Shown: positions 51,198-60,822, numbered from the stretch's first letter. The stretch: 64,000 nt of DNA from ZYF759 sp046297455 (GCA_046297455.1 JBKBIT010000021.1:1-64000), one strand, 5' to 3'. Program-made: numbers and translations. Notes: generated by a model from the letters alone, not told the origin.

Positions 51198-51413
51198 ATG
51201 ATCGCCGCCACGCGAGACAAATGTCTGCCTGACGACTTCGGTGCGACTGAACGTGCCGAGATGAAGCTGGCAATCGACGCGGTCTGCGCCGAACTCGGGC
51301 TCAAGAAGAGCGAGATGGAAAGACGGCACGCTGTCAAGCAGCGGGTGATCGATGCCTATCGCAACGGTCGGCGCCACCCGCTGAATCTCGTCGACGCCGG
51401 CCTGGGTCACTGA
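51198..51413 (+). CDS. Small hypothetical protein (71 aa)
   Basis: I do not recognise it. The ATG at 51198 has a strong GGAGG ribosome site, which supports it as a real gene. The protein is basic and helical (TERAEMKLAIDAVCAELGLKKSEMERRH and KQRVIDAYRNGRRHPLNLVDAGL), with no signal peptide. The second half could form a helix-turn-helix-like unit. Confidence 0.6.
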   Translation: MIAATRDKCLPDDFGATERAEMKLAIDAVCAELGLKKSEMERRHAVKQRVIDAYRNGRRHPLNLVDAGLGH

Positions 51414-51498
51414 TCCAGCCTCGATAAGAGGCTCCGAAAGGCGGTGCTCCGCGTGCCGCCCTGCTGTCATTTGCGGTTATCCGCACTCCAGCACATGG

Positions 51499-52035
51499 TC
51501 AGAAATCAAACACCTGCTGCCCGGGCAGTGCAGGCGCCGTATCGGCGCGCTCATGCATGAGAAGCCGCGCCTTTGTCATGTTGCCGCCTGGTGCAGAAAA
51601 CCCGCCAAGCCTCCCGCCAGCGGCCAGTATCCTGTGGCAGGGCACGACCAGCGGCACGGGATTGCGCCCGAGCGCGGCACCAACGGCACGCGCCTTGCCT
51701 TCATGGCCGGCCAGCAGCGCGAGCCCGCCATAGGTGGTGACCTCGCCATGACCGAGCGTTCGGGCGGTTCGCCAGATGGCGATGTCGAATCCCTCTGCCA
51801 GACCGAAATCGACCGGCACGTCGGAAAAATCCACCCGCTCGCCCTTGGCATAGCCGACGATCGACGCCGCCAGATCCTCAACCCAGTCGGGGGGACGACC
51901 GTCCTCGATCCCACCAAGCCGAGCGCGGGCTGCATCCTCATCCCGTTCCGGCAGCACCAGGCGGGAAAGTCCTGCTTCTCCCCAGACCAGCGCGAAGACA
52001 CCGAGACGGGTGGGAAAAACGTGCCTCATTCGCAT
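51499..52035 (-). CDS. ogt: Methylated-DNA-protein-cysteine methyltransferase Ogt
   Basis: A 178-residue suicide repair enzyme that removes alkyl groups from O6-guanine. The active site is VVPCHRILAAGGRLGGFSAPGG near residue 130, with HGEVTTYGGLALLAG as the helix-turn-helix entry and ALGRNPVPLVVPCH just before it. Ada's N-terminal activator domain is absent. The ATG at 52035 is preferred (GGGGT upstream) over 52047. Confidence 0.95.
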   Translation of the reverse strand: MRMRHVFPTRLGVFALVWGEAGLSRLVLPERDEDAARARLGGIEDGRPPDWVEDLAASIVGYAKGERVDFSDVPVDFGLAEGFDIAIWRTARTLGHGEVTTYGGLALLAGHEGKARAVGAALGRNPVPLVVPCHRILAAGGRLGGFSAPGGNMTKARLLMHERADTAPALPGQQVFDF

Positions 52036-52182
52036 CGCTGACCCCATTCATATATGTCCAACATACGCCAAATGGAACCAAACGGGAACATCCCCAGGCG
52101 CAAAAGTCTGTTGCCCCGGAAGGGCTATTCGGCTAAGCGAAATCAGGGCGGGGAATTGCGAAATCGAGCGAGGGGGACAGCC

Positions 52183-52941
52183 TTGTCCGCGACACGCATT
52201 CTGGCCGGACCGGTCATTTTGGCATTTTCGATGGCTCTTGCAGCCTGCTCAACGAGCGGCATCAACATGGCCGCCGAGCTGGAAGCCGTCTCTCAGAAGA
52301 CCAGCGAAGCCACGCAGTCCGACGACAACGTGACCGCTGCCGACGAGCAGGCTTCAGCTGCCCCGGCAACGGCCGAGGCCGCTGTCGAGGAGAAGGCACC
52401 GGCACCTGCCACCGACACCACCGCCCGACCCTCTTTCATCGCAGCCGCCTATGCTGGTCCCTCGCCGACCAGCAGTGTTCAGGCGCTTGCGTCTGCTGCC
52501 GGTGCGGCAGTCTCTTCGGCACCCCGTGTGAGGCTCATCCACCCGGTCTCGAACATAGCCCCACGCGAGGTTGCCGCTCGCAGTCCCGAACTGGATGCGC
52601 TGATCGCCAAATATGCCGCGCATTACGAGTTGCCGGTCGAAATGGTTCGCCGACTGGCGCACAAGGAAAGCACGCTCAACCCGGCGGCACGCAACCGCAT
52701 CTATTGGGGTCTGCTGCAGATCCGCCACGATACGGCGCAGAGCATGGGCTATCGCGGGCCGGCAGAAGGCCTGCTCGATGCCGAGACGAACCTCAACTAT
52801 GCGGTACGCTATCTGCGCGGCGCCTACCTCACCGCCGATTTCGACCAGGACCGCGCCATCCGGCTCTACCAGCGTGGCTATTATTTCGATGCACGCCGCA
52901 AAGGCCTGCTGCACGAAACAGGTCTGCGTCCCAACAGATAG
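52183..52941 (+). CDS. Lytic transglycosylase domain lipoprotein
   Basis: The 252-residue form starts at TTG 52183, with GAGGGGG six bases upstream. The N-terminus is a lipoprotein signal (ILAFSMALAACSTSG; the lipid Cys follows LAA). An Ala/Glu-rich disordered linker covers residues about 30-100. The C-terminal lysozyme-like SLT domain has the catalytic Glu in RLAHKESTLNPAARN, then IYWGLLQIRHDTAQSMGYRGP. It should cleave peptidoglycan from the outer membrane. An ATG at 52054 would add a basic N-terminus before the signal and was not chosen. Confidence 0.85.
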   Translation: MSATRILAGPVILAFSMALAACSTSGINMAAELEAVSQKTSEATQSDDNVTAADEQASAAPATAEAAVEEKAPAPATDTTARPSFIAAAYAGPSPTSSVQALASAAGAAVSSAPRVRLIHPVSNIAPREVAARSPELDALIAKYAAHYELPVEMVRRLAHKESTLNPAARNRIYWGLLQIRHDTAQSMGYRGPAEGLLDAETNLNYAVRYLRGAYLTADFDQDRAIRLYQRGYYFDARRKGLLHETGLRPNR

Positions 52942-53055
52942 CCGCCAGCGCCGCCGCTCAGTCACGGTACCCGCGCAAGGCAGTTTCCATCCGCCCTTGC
53001 ATCGCCGCATTGACGGCGAAATACTTGCCGTTCTCCGATCGGCTTGGCGGGAAAG

Positions 53056-55788
53056 ATGATCGCAACGAACTTGCCATCACGCGTGCGCCTGGCTCGTCTT
53101 GCCTGGGCAGTACTGCTGCTGGTGCTGGTCTCGACCCATGCCGCGCGCGCCGAGCCACTGCGCGGCGTGGCGCTTCTGATCGGCAATTCCGACTACGTGG
53201 ACATAGCGCCCCTGGCCAACCCTGCCAACGATGCGCGAGCCATGGAATCGCTGCTGGCAGCGCTCGGCTTCGAGACGACGCTGGCGCTTGACCGGGACGC
53301 GCGGCGTCTTTCGCGCGATCTGCGCGATTTCGCGGAGGATGCCGACGGCGCCGATGTTGCGGTGCTGTTTTATGCAGGGCATGGCATCGAGGCCGGCGGC
53401 GAGAATTTTCTTGTGCCGGTCGATGCCGGCCCAGCGGCACTGGACGCTGCCGGTGAGCGCCTGGTGCCGCTGTCAGCGATCGTCGCCGAATTGCAGACCA
53501 CCGTGCCGGTGACGATCCTGATGCTCGATGCCTGCCGCGACAATCCTTTTCCACGCGGTGCCACGCTTCGGCTGACGGCCGATGCAGCGCCCGCGCCCGT
53601 CTCCGCAAACGGTCTCGGCGAGACCCGAGGCGTCGCCCGGATGTCCCGGCCTGCGCGCGCTTTGGAGGATTTCGGTACCGTCATCGCCTTCGCGGCCGCG
53701 CCGGGCCAGGCAGCTCTCGATGGCCCCCAGGGCGGCAATAGCCCCTATACCACTGCCCTTCTGCGCCATTTCGACACCATGGCCGGCACGGAATTCGGCA
53801 TCGTGATGCGCATGGTGGCCGAGGAGGTCTATCTGAAGACCAGCGGCCGCCAGCGTCCATGGGTCAACGAGAACCTGCGCCGGCGCCTCTATCTGGGCGC
53901 CACACCAGCGCCGGCAGAAGGTCCGGAAGGTAGCATCCTGAGCGAGAGGCGCCGACTGCTCCTGACCATCGCCGACCTGCCCGACATCGATCGCCTGCAG
54001 GTCGAGCGCGTCGCCGTCTCCGGCGGAGTCCCGATGGACGCAGTCTTTGCCATCCTGGACGCGATGGGTGCCGAGGCTCCTGAAGATCCTGTGGCGCTCG
54101 ACAGACTCCTGCGGACCCAGGCAGCGAACCTGCGAGACATGATGGCGTTTCGCGCTGTGCTGACCTCGGCCGACCCGGAACTGACGCGTCTTTCCAACCT
54201 TGCCGCCCTCGCCATCTCCGAAGGGGCACTGTCGGCGGCGATCGATCTCAACGAACAGGCCAAGGCCCATGTGAACACGCTGGCCCGGGAGGTCGACACG
54301 GCCGAGGACGCCATCCGTGCGCGCCGCATCGAATTCGCGGCCATACACGCCGAGAGCGCGGCAACCTACGAACTGGTCTTTGACCATGCCAGCGCCGCTG
54401 ACGACTACGAGGCAGCCTACCGCCAGGTCGAGCGGTGGGACGACGCGCTTGCCTGGGACTATTTGCGCCGCACGGTGATCGCCACCTATCGACATGGCGA
54501 GTATCGTCGCGACCGCGCCGCGCTGGAGAGGGTGCTGGCGCGAAGCGACGAGATCATTCTCGTCGCCGCACGCACCCGGTCGAGAATGGCGCGCGCCGAG
54601 GCCCATCTCCAGATCGGCAACAGTCAGTATATGCTCGCCCGCCAGCGCGCCTCCGCCGCGCTGTACGAGGAGGCAGCGATCCGGTTTCAAGAGGCCATTG
54701 CGCTTTTCGAGGAGGAAGGCGATCGCCATGGCCTCGCCCGCGCGAGGAACAATCTGGCCAATGTTCTGTCGGCGCTGGGCGGGTTCGAAGGTGGCTCGGA
54801 GCGCATCGAGGAAGCGGTGTCCATTCTTGCCGAACTGGTTGCGGAAACGCCGGACGACGCAGCACCGGCAGACTGGATGGCGGCACGATTGAACCTCGCC
54901 TCCGCTCTGGCCACGCTTGGCGAGCGTAGCGGGGACACGAGCCTGATGCGCCGCGCCATGGCGCTGCTGGTCGAGACAGGGCAACGCCATGGAGCAGAAG
55001 TCGAGCCGCTCCTTTGGGGCATGAACCAGTCGATCCTCGTCGGTGCGATGCGCTTCATCGCAGAACGCGACGGCGATCTCGAGATGCTGGAACAGGCCGT
55101 GGCGACGGGCGAACCACTGCTTGAGCATTGGACGGAAGATCGTTTTCCACTGCTTGGCGCATCGATGCGCAACGATCTGGCCAATGTTCATCAGGTGCTG
55201 GGTCAGAGGACTGCCGAGGAGGCGCATGCCACAGCAGCGATTGCGCTCTATGACGAGGCGCTGGCGGTCTGGACCCGCGAAACGGTGCCCGGCGACTGGG
55301 CGATGGCCACAAGCAATCGGGCCAACACGCTGAAGCTGCTCTCACGGCTGCGCGAGGATGATGCCCTGCTGGTGCAGGCCATCGCTGCCTATCGCGACGT
55401 GATGGAAGTCTGGACTCGCGCGGACATGCCGCTCCAATGGGGCACGGCACAGAACAATCTCGGCGATGCGCTGGCGAGCCTAGGTACCTTGCGGATGGAC
55501 GCCGATCTCCTCGCCGAGGCGGTAGCCGCCTTTGACGCCGCCCTCGAGGAATGGACCTTGGAACGCGTGCCCTATGACTGGGCCACGGCCACCGACAATC
55601 GCGGCGGCGCGAAAGTGACGCTGGGAGCGTTCATGCTGGATGCCGCAGTGATCCGCGATGGGATCGCCGACATCGAAGTGGCCTGGAGCTTCAGCCGCGA
55701 TAGCGGCGTGGACGATTGGGACGACTACTACCAACACAGGCTCGCACGAGCCCGGGAACTGCTGGGGATGATCGAGACCGCCGAATAG
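53056..55788 (+). CDS. Caspase-family peptidase with long TPR-like C-terminus
   Basis: This 910-residue exported protein has a signal peptide (cleavage after ARA near residue 33) and a peptidase C14 caspase fold: RGVALLIGNSDY at 36, the His in VLFYAGHGIEAGG near 112 and the Cys in ILMLDACRDNPFPRG near 156, the two catalytic residues. From about residue 340 the protein is helical, with repeated segments ending in N.LG/N.LA.. (NNLANVLSALGG, NDLANVHQVLG, NRANTLKLLS, NNLGDALASLG) spaced as tetratricopeptide-like repeats. It is a periplasmic orthocaspase-like protein of unknown substrate. An in-frame TTG at 53044 is less likely than the ATG at 53056. Confidence 0.87.
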   Translation: MIATNLPSRVRLARLAWAVLLLVLVSTHAARAEPLRGVALLIGNSDYVDIAPLANPANDARAMESLLAALGFETTLALDRDARRLSRDLRDFAEDADGADVAVLFYAGHGIEAGGENFLVPVDAGPAALDAAGERLVPLSAIVAELQTTVPVTILMLDACRDNPFPRGATLRLTADAAPAPVSANGLGETRGVARMSRPARALEDFGTVIAFAAAPGQAALDGPQGGNSPYTTALLRHFDTMAGTEFGIVMRMVAEEVYLKTSGRQRPWVNENLRRRLYLGATPAPAEGPEGSILSERRRLLLTIADLPDIDRLQVERVAVSGGVPMDAVFAILDAMGAEAPEDPVALDRLLRTQAANLRDMMAFRAVLTSADPELTRLSNLAALAISEGALSAAIDLNEQAKAHVNTLAREVDTAEDAIRARRIEFAAIHAESAATYELVFDHASAADDYEAAYRQVERWDDALAWDYLRRTVIATYRHGEYRRDRAALERVLARSDEIILVAARTRSRMARAEAHLQIGNSQYMLARQRASAALYEEAAIRFQEAIALFEEEGDRHGLARARNNLANVLSALGGFEGGSERIEEAVSILAELVAETPDDAAPADWMAARLNLASALATLGERSGDTSLMRRAMALLVETGQRHGAEVEPLLWGMNQSILVGAMRFIAERDGDLEMLEQAVATGEPLLEHWTEDRFPLLGASMRNDLANVHQVLGQRTAEEAHATAAIALYDEALAVWTRETVPGDWAMATSNRANTLKLLSRLREDDALLVQAIAAYRDVMEVWTRADMPLQWGTAQNNLGDALASLGTLRMDADLLAEAVAAFDAALEEWTLERVPYDWATATDNRGGAKVTLGAFMLDAAVIRDGIADIEVAWSFSRDSGVDDWDDYYQHRLARARELLGMIETAE

Positions 55789-55799
55789 GGGGCTGCCGC

Positions 55800-56105
55800 C
55801 TATTCCTCCGGTTCGGTGGTGAAGAGCAGCGGAAAGCCGGCCTCGCGACCGGCATCGGTCGCCCGCGTTGCCTTGGTCTCGGCCACATCCTTGGGAAACA
55901 CCGCCACCACGCAGGCTCCGCGCCTGTGGGCCGTGATCATGATCTTGTAGGCCATATCCTCGCCAACCGAAAACTCAGCCTTCAGCACCCGCAAGACGAA
56001 TTCGCGCGGGGTGAAGTCGTCATTGACGAGAATGACCTTGTGCAACTTGGGTCGCAGCGTCTTGCGCTTCGCTTCGACGCGGGGCCGCGTGTTGTTCTCG
56101 CTCAT
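55800..56105 (-). CDS. clpS: ATP-dependent Clp protease adaptor ClpS (ClpS2 type)
   Basis: A 101-residue N-degron adaptor that delivers substrates to ClpAP. The core VILVNDDFTPREFVLRVLKAEFS with the Asn-Asp substrate gate and AHRRGACVVAVFPKDVAETKATRATD is intact. The ending GFPLLFTTEPEE matches the second rhizobial paralogue (ClpS2) rather than ClpS1. clpA is not next to it. It is convergent with the caspase gene. Confidence 0.92.
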   Translation of the reverse strand: MSENNTRPRVEAKRKTLRPKLHKVILVNDDFTPREFVLRVLKAEFSVGEDMAYKIMITAHRRGACVVAVFPKDVAETKATRATDAGREAGFPLLFTTEPEE

Positions 56106-56396
56106 GCCTCATTGTCGCATGGACAAGACGACACGGAAAGAACCTGCCCGACTTGGAAGGGACGATACAGGTCGGGCAGGCCCTTCATGACGATGCGCCA
56201 GCTGACTTGCGCGAATGCTATCAAACGCAATTCATTGGCCCCGGGTTCCTCGTTCCCACGGTCAACGTCGCATGCCCCCATGGGCATTGTTCATCAAAAT
56301 ATCACCACAAAAGACCTGTTCAGACGCCTCTGGATTGGTCGGGCCGGCAGCGGATGCTGCACCGACGCGTCAGTTTCACGAAAGACAGGTTAAGCC

Positions 56397-57503
56397 TTGC
56401 AACTCTCTCTTCTCTCCCGTCGTGGAACGGGGCGCGTGTCCTTGCACGTCCTCGTGGCCGCAGTGGCGTTGATCATCGCCGTTCTGGCCACCAACACGGC
56501 AAACGCCAACGACCGATATGCAGCCTATGTCTGGGACACGAATACCGGCGAAGTGCTCTTTGCGCGCAACGATGCAGAGCCGCGCTTTCCTGCCTCGCTG
56601 ACCAAGATCATGACGCTATACATGGTCTTCGAGGCATTGGAGGCAGGTCGCATCAGTCTCGGGTCTCCGGTTCCAGTGTCCGAGAAAGCGGCGGCCGAAG
56701 TGCCGTCCAAGCTCGGCATGCGGGCTGGCAGCCTGATCACGGTCGAAAACGCCATCCGCTCGCTCGTGACCCGCTCGGCCAACGACATGGCCACGGCGCT
56801 GGGCGAGATACTTGGCGGCACGGAAGAGAATTTCGCCCGGCTCATGACCGCCCGGGCGCGCCAGCTCGGCATGAACGACACCGTCTTCCACAACGCCCAT
56901 GGCCTGCCGGACGAGCGTCAGGTCACCACAGCTCACGACATGGCAGTGCTGGGCTATGCGATCCGCGAACATTTTCCCGACCGCTATCACTACTTCCAGA
57001 CGCGCGAGTTCAATTTCGCCGGCCAGACCATCGGCAACCACAACCGTCTGCTCGGCCGCGTCGACGGCGTGGACGGGATCAAGACTGGTTTCACCCGCGC
57101 CTCGGGATTCAACCTGGTCACGTCGGTACGGTTGAATGGCCGCAGCATCGTCGCCGTTGTCATGGGCGGCCAATCCGGTGCCAGCCGCGACGACCATATG
57201 GAAAGCCTCATCCACGATCATTTGCCGCGTGCCTCGACAGTCAAGTCCGCGGACATCATGGTGAAGCGGCCGGCCTTTTCGCGCCGGGTAGCCAAGATCC
57301 TTGTCATGCCGGAGGTAATGGAAGTCCCGCAGTTCCGTGAACAGTTCGAGGCGCCGTCGCTGGCCTCAAAACCTGTCCCGGCCACCCCTGCAAACACCGT
57401 GGATGTCACCACGACGGATACGGGTTATGCTTGGCCGCCGGAGGGTCGCGGGACGTCGCTACCGAGCGAACAGATCGTCCGTGACGCTCTAGGCAGGCGC
57501 TGA
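56397..57503 (+). CDS. D-alanyl-D-alanine carboxypeptidase (DacF/PBP5-like)
   Basis: The 368-residue serine-type carboxypeptidase has a signal peptide (residues 1-37) and all three catalytic motifs: SLTK (SxxK) near residue 67, SAN near 125 and KTG near 225. It trims peptidoglycan stem peptides. A 90-residue tail follows, rich in Pro/Thr. The start is TTG at 56397, with an ordinary AGG upstream; the codon choice is uncertain. The 291 bp before it hold no gene. Confidence 0.9.
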   Translation: MQLSLLSRRGTGRVSLHVLVAAVALIIAVLATNTANANDRYAAYVWDTNTGEVLFARNDAEPRFPASLTKIMTLYMVFEALEAGRISLGSPVPVSEKAAAEVPSKLGMRAGSLITVENAIRSLVTRSANDMATALGEILGGTEENFARLMTARARQLGMNDTVFHNAHGLPDERQVTTAHDMAVLGYAIREHFPDRYHYFQTREFNFAGQTIGNHNRLLGRVDGVDGIKTGFTRASGFNLVTSVRLNGRSIVAVVMGGQSGASRDDHMESLIHDHLPRASTVKSADIMVKRPAFSRRVAKILVMPEVMEVPQFREQFEAPSLASKPVPATPANTVDVTTTDTGYAWPPEGRGTSLPSEQIVRDALGRR

Positions 57504-57516
57504 GGGATGGCAGGAT

Positions 57517-57864
57517 CTAGCGCGCGAAGACCGCGTTGCGCACCGGATGACGTCCGTCAAACAGGATCGGCACCGCCTCACCGGTCAGGACGCTGCCGGT
57601 TCCTTCCAACACGGCGTGGATATGCAGATGCGGCTCGGTCGTATTGCCCGAGTTGCCGACCGCGCCCACCGCCTGGCCAACCGTTACCGCCTCGCCTGTT
57701 TCTACCGCCACCGAGCCCACGCGCAAATGGACGAGCAGCACAAGCAGCCCGTTGCAGGCGACCACCACGTGGTTGCCTGCAGGGTTCTCCGGCTCAGCCT
57801 CCGGCGGGGTTAGATCCGGCAGGCCGTCGACCGCTTCCGCCACTCCGCCGGCAAATGGAGCCAA
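57517..57864 (-). pseudogene. M23 peptidase remnant (N-terminally truncated)
   Basis: The 115 residues match the C-terminal part of a LytM/M23 metallopeptidase: LAPFAGGV, then DGLPDLTPPEAEPENPAGNH, GSVAVETGEAVTVGQAVGAVGNSGNT and TEPHLHIHAV, the last containing the Zn-binding HLHIH. The segment that normally supplies the first zinc ligands (HxxxD) is missing, and similarity stops a few codons before the start codon used here. I infer a 5'-truncated, inactive gene. The divergent hypothetical gene begins 102 bases away, so the lost part may have been replaced there. Confidence 0.7.
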
Positions 57865-57965
57865 ACGCCCTCGCCGGAAGCTGGCTCCTTACGTTTCGGA
57901 ATGGGAATTTGCCTGGCACGCTTTCTGTTGTAGCCTCAGTTCCTCTCGACCCTTGGGGCGTGCTC

Positions 57966-59417
57966 ATGATCGGCCGATCGTGCAGACAAGTACTGACAGC
58001 CCTGATGGTTCTGGCGGGCAGCGCCCTGCCGGCGCTCGCAGACTCCGCCGCCGTTTGTGCCTACCGACCCGCCTTGCTCGCATCGGTGGATATGCTCCTC
58101 GCCGAACCGGTCGAAAAACCCAATTTCTGGCGCGACCAGCATGGCGACGACGCTGCCTATCTGGCGATCCACCACCGCGGTATGGACGCCACCGCGGCCG
58201 AAGAGTTCTTGACGGCGCTGGAAGCCCGCACGCCACCGCCACAGCGCATTCGCGAACTGGCGCTTGCCCATGCCAGCACGTCTGAGCGCCTCGCCAGGAT
58301 CGCCGATCTGGCGCAGGAAAAAGCCGCTGGCTCGATCCTTCCCGACCTCGGCCGGTCGGTGCTGCGGGCACTCGTCGAGCATGATGGAGGCGACTGGCTG
58401 ATCGGCGAGATGGCGCGCTGGCAGGCGGCCGATGCAGAGGCATTTGGCCGCTCCGGCATCGCCCATCAGGTGGCACTGCTCGTTGCCGGGCTCGATGACA
58501 CCGTCAAGGAGGTATTGGCCGCCAAGGCCGAGCAGGCCGGGATGTGGCAGCTTGCCATGACAGTCACGGCGATGCGTGAGGATCTCTCCGCCCTGCTGGA
58601 CCGCATCGCTCGCCTGCCGCGCGAGCATTGGCTGGCGGAGGAGGAGACCGAGCACCGCAGGCGTGCGATCGCCACCTCTCTCGGCCTTGCCGGTCTGAAC
58701 CCGCGCTTCGACATCGAGACACAACCCTACGAGGTGCGCCAGGTCGATGCCGGTCGCGAGGCCGGCGCCGCCATGCGCGCCATCGTGCGGCTCGCGGCCC
58801 TGCATCCAGACGCCGTTCTGCTGATGACGGCGATGAACCTAACTGGCGAGATGGTGATCGGCACCGTGGTGGCCGAAACCGTCCTCGGCATGGTCGAGCG
58901 CGGCGAGGTGGATCCGGTGGCCGACCCGGACTCCATCACGGTGCGAATAATAACCGGGATCGACGTCACGCTTGGCCGCGCGCGCCGCGAGAGAATGCTG
59001 GGGGGCTTCCACCTCGTCTCCCCTTCCGGCAGCCAGGGCGACCGTGCCGATCATCATGTCGACCGCATTCTTGCTCGTGCCGCGCTTGCGCCCTTGCTGC
59101 GCGGCGAGGCAGCAGGTGCGCCGGGCCGCCCGCCCGCGCTGACCGCCGGCCATGACTGGGATCGCGCGCTTGCCGTCGCCATGGCGCTTTCACGGGGCGA
59201 TGCACCGGCCGAGGATGACCAGCTTATTGCGGCTGATCTACTTGCCGGGGCAGGCCGGTTCGACGAGGCATTGGTGCTACTGGCCGGAGCCGCTGACTGG
59301 CGTTCGGCGCGAACGCGCACGCATGAACTCATGCTCGACGTAGACCGCCGCTGCGGACATTTGTTGGCGCCAGTGCTGCCAATGATGGAGCACATCTACC
59401 GCTTCGACGCGGGGTAG
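57966..59417 (+). CDS. Hypothetical exported helical protein (483 aa)
   Basis: I do not recognise this protein. It has a signal peptide (residues 1-26, cleavage after ALA) and is almost wholly helical and rich in Ala/Arg/Glu, with short repeats resembling tetratricopeptide helices (FDEALVLLAGAADW near 440). One Cys occurs near the mature N-terminus and one near the C-terminus. The ATG at 57966 has GGGGCG upstream; the long upstream open frame is shadow sequence over the M23 remnant. Its stop lies 18 bases from the convergent HEIGH protein gene. Confidence 0.75.
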   Translation: MIGRSCRQVLTALMVLAGSALPALADSAAVCAYRPALLASVDMLLAEPVEKPNFWRDQHGDDAAYLAIHHRGMDATAAEEFLTALEARTPPPQRIRELALAHASTSERLARIADLAQEKAAGSILPDLGRSVLRALVEHDGGDWLIGEMARWQAADAEAFGRSGIAHQVALLVAGLDDTVKEVLAAKAEQAGMWQLAMTVTAMREDLSALLDRIARLPREHWLAEEETEHRRRAIATSLGLAGLNPRFDIETQPYEVRQVDAGREAGAAMRAIVRLAALHPDAVLLMTAMNLTGEMVIGTVVAETVLGMVERGEVDPVADPDSITVRIITGIDVTLGRARRERMLGGFHLVSPSGSQGDRADHHVDRILARAALAPLLRGEAAGAPGRPPALTAGHDWDRALAVAMALSRGDAPAEDDQLIAADLLAGAGRFDEALVLLAGAADWRSARTRTHELMLDVDRRCGHLLAPVLPMMEHIYRFDAG

Positions 59418-59435
59418 CGGACGGAACGCCCTTTC

Positions 59436-60671
59436 CTACTCCGCCACCAGTCGCGCGGCGTGGTCCGGCATGATGGCGCAGCCGATTCTGGTCTCGACCA
59501 GCGTGCCGGGGGAAAGCATGTGTCGGGCAATCCTCCCCGGCGCCAGCGTCTCGTAGCTTTCGTCGCCCGCCATGGCCTCCGCAAAGGTCGCCCCGACCTG
59601 GCTCTCGAATTCGTCCTCGCCGATGCCCGAGAGCATGGTGTCGATCCTTAGTTCGATATCGATGGTCTCCCTGAGCAGCGTCGGGATGCGGTACTTGAAG
59701 TCGCTCGCGGTTCGGTTTTCCACGAACAGCGCCTTGGGCTCGCCCGACATCTCGGCCGGCTGGCCGCAGGGACCGGGCAGAAGGCGGGGCAGCAGGCCGT
59801 CGCCGATCAGATCTGCGGCGAGCGAAGTGACACCGGGCACGATCGCCTCCAGCCGCGCGAGGCTGGCCGCAATCGTCTCGCGCCGGTGCCATGTGTCGGC
59901 GGGAAATGCGTCCCTCAGCCCGCCGACGATCTCTTCCAGCGGCGCGCGGGCGACCATGTAGTCGGCCAGCACCGCCAGCCTGAACTGGAACCAGGCATAG
60001 TTCATCAACCCGACACCTGCATAGAGATCGTCGAGATCGACCAGCCGTCGATGCGCCATGCCGGCATCAAAACCCGCCGGCACGCCGGCCAGGATAAAGG
60101 CAAGGTCCGGGCGCTCGGCCCTCACATAGGCAGCGAGGAAGATATTGGCGATCAGTTCCTCGACGAAATGGTTGCCGGAGCGAATGCCCAGCCTGTGCGC
60201 CGCGATGTGGCCGATCTCGTGGAAGGTCAGAGCTTCGTTAAGCGCACGCGGTTCAAATCCCCATCGATCGGATCCGGGAAAACTCTCGATCGAATCCGGC
60301 ATCACCACCACGTCCCACAGCAATTGGGCGTAGGGCACGGGATAAGGGACGACCGACAGCGCCTCCCAATCCTGCCGGTCGAGCACGGCGACGGCAATCT
60401 CGCGGTCCCAGTCGAGCCGGGCGCGATACCAGTCAACTGCCGCGCTCATGTTTTCGGCAAGCTGGCTTGCCCCTGCACCGGCCGACGGCGAATGATAGAG
60501 CCTCAGCGTTCCGGTATCCACCACAGGCAGGCCGTATTCCGCAAGCGTGCTTTCACCAAACCCATACGGTGAGGGTTGAGCCTTGGCGTGCTGGGGTCCC
60601 GAAAACAGTGCCACGGCAAGCCACAACATAAGCCATGCGCGCCCATTTCGTGAACGCCCTGACGCCTTCAT
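59436..60671 (-). CDS. Hypothetical exported protein with HEIGH metallopeptidase-like motif
   Basis: A 411-residue protein with a signal peptide (cleavage after AKA near residue 31). ALTFHEIGHIAAHRLGIRSGNHFVEELIANIF near 155-186 is cut here across two parts: an HExxH zinc site and a downstream Glu in FVEEL at the distance expected of a gluzincin. The remainder has no recognised domain. It is probably a periplasmic zinc peptidase-like protein, though activity is unproven. The ATG at 60671 follows GGGGAT; the frame remains open to 60881. Confidence 0.72.
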   Translation of the reverse strand: MKASGRSRNGRAWLMLWLAVALFSGPQHAKAQPSPYGFGESTLAEYGLPVVDTGTLRLYHSPSAGAGASQLAENMSAAVDWYRARLDWDREIAVAVLDRQDWEALSVVPYPVPYAQLLWDVVVMPDSIESFPGSDRWGFEPRALNEALTFHEIGHIAAHRLGIRSGNHFVEELIANIFLAAYVRAERPDLAFILAGVPAGFDAGMAHRRLVDLDDLYAGVGLMNYAWFQFRLAVLADYMVARAPLEEIVGGLRDAFPADTWHRRETIAASLARLEAIVPGVTSLAADLIGDGLLPRLLPGPCGQPAEMSGEPKALFVENRTASDFKYRIPTLLRETIDIELRIDTMLSGIGEDEFESQVGATFAEAMAGDESYETLAPGRIARHMLSPGTLVETRIGCAIMPDHAARLVAE

Positions 60672-60822
60672 GTCGGAATCCCCCGATTGTGGTGCAGGCG
60701 GGGTTCCATCGCCCGAAACCATACAATATAAGGCGCGCCTAGCCTCAACGTTGAACTGCACGCACCCGACTGGCTGCCCGTAGCGGCCCGGTCGGGATCG
60801 GCCAGCCTGAAAGCGGATATTC

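Noticed and set aside
57507..57965. N-terminal extension of the exported 483-residue protein
   Set aside because: The extension is antisense to the M23 remnant, Pro/Arg-rich, and a signal peptide begins exactly at 57966.
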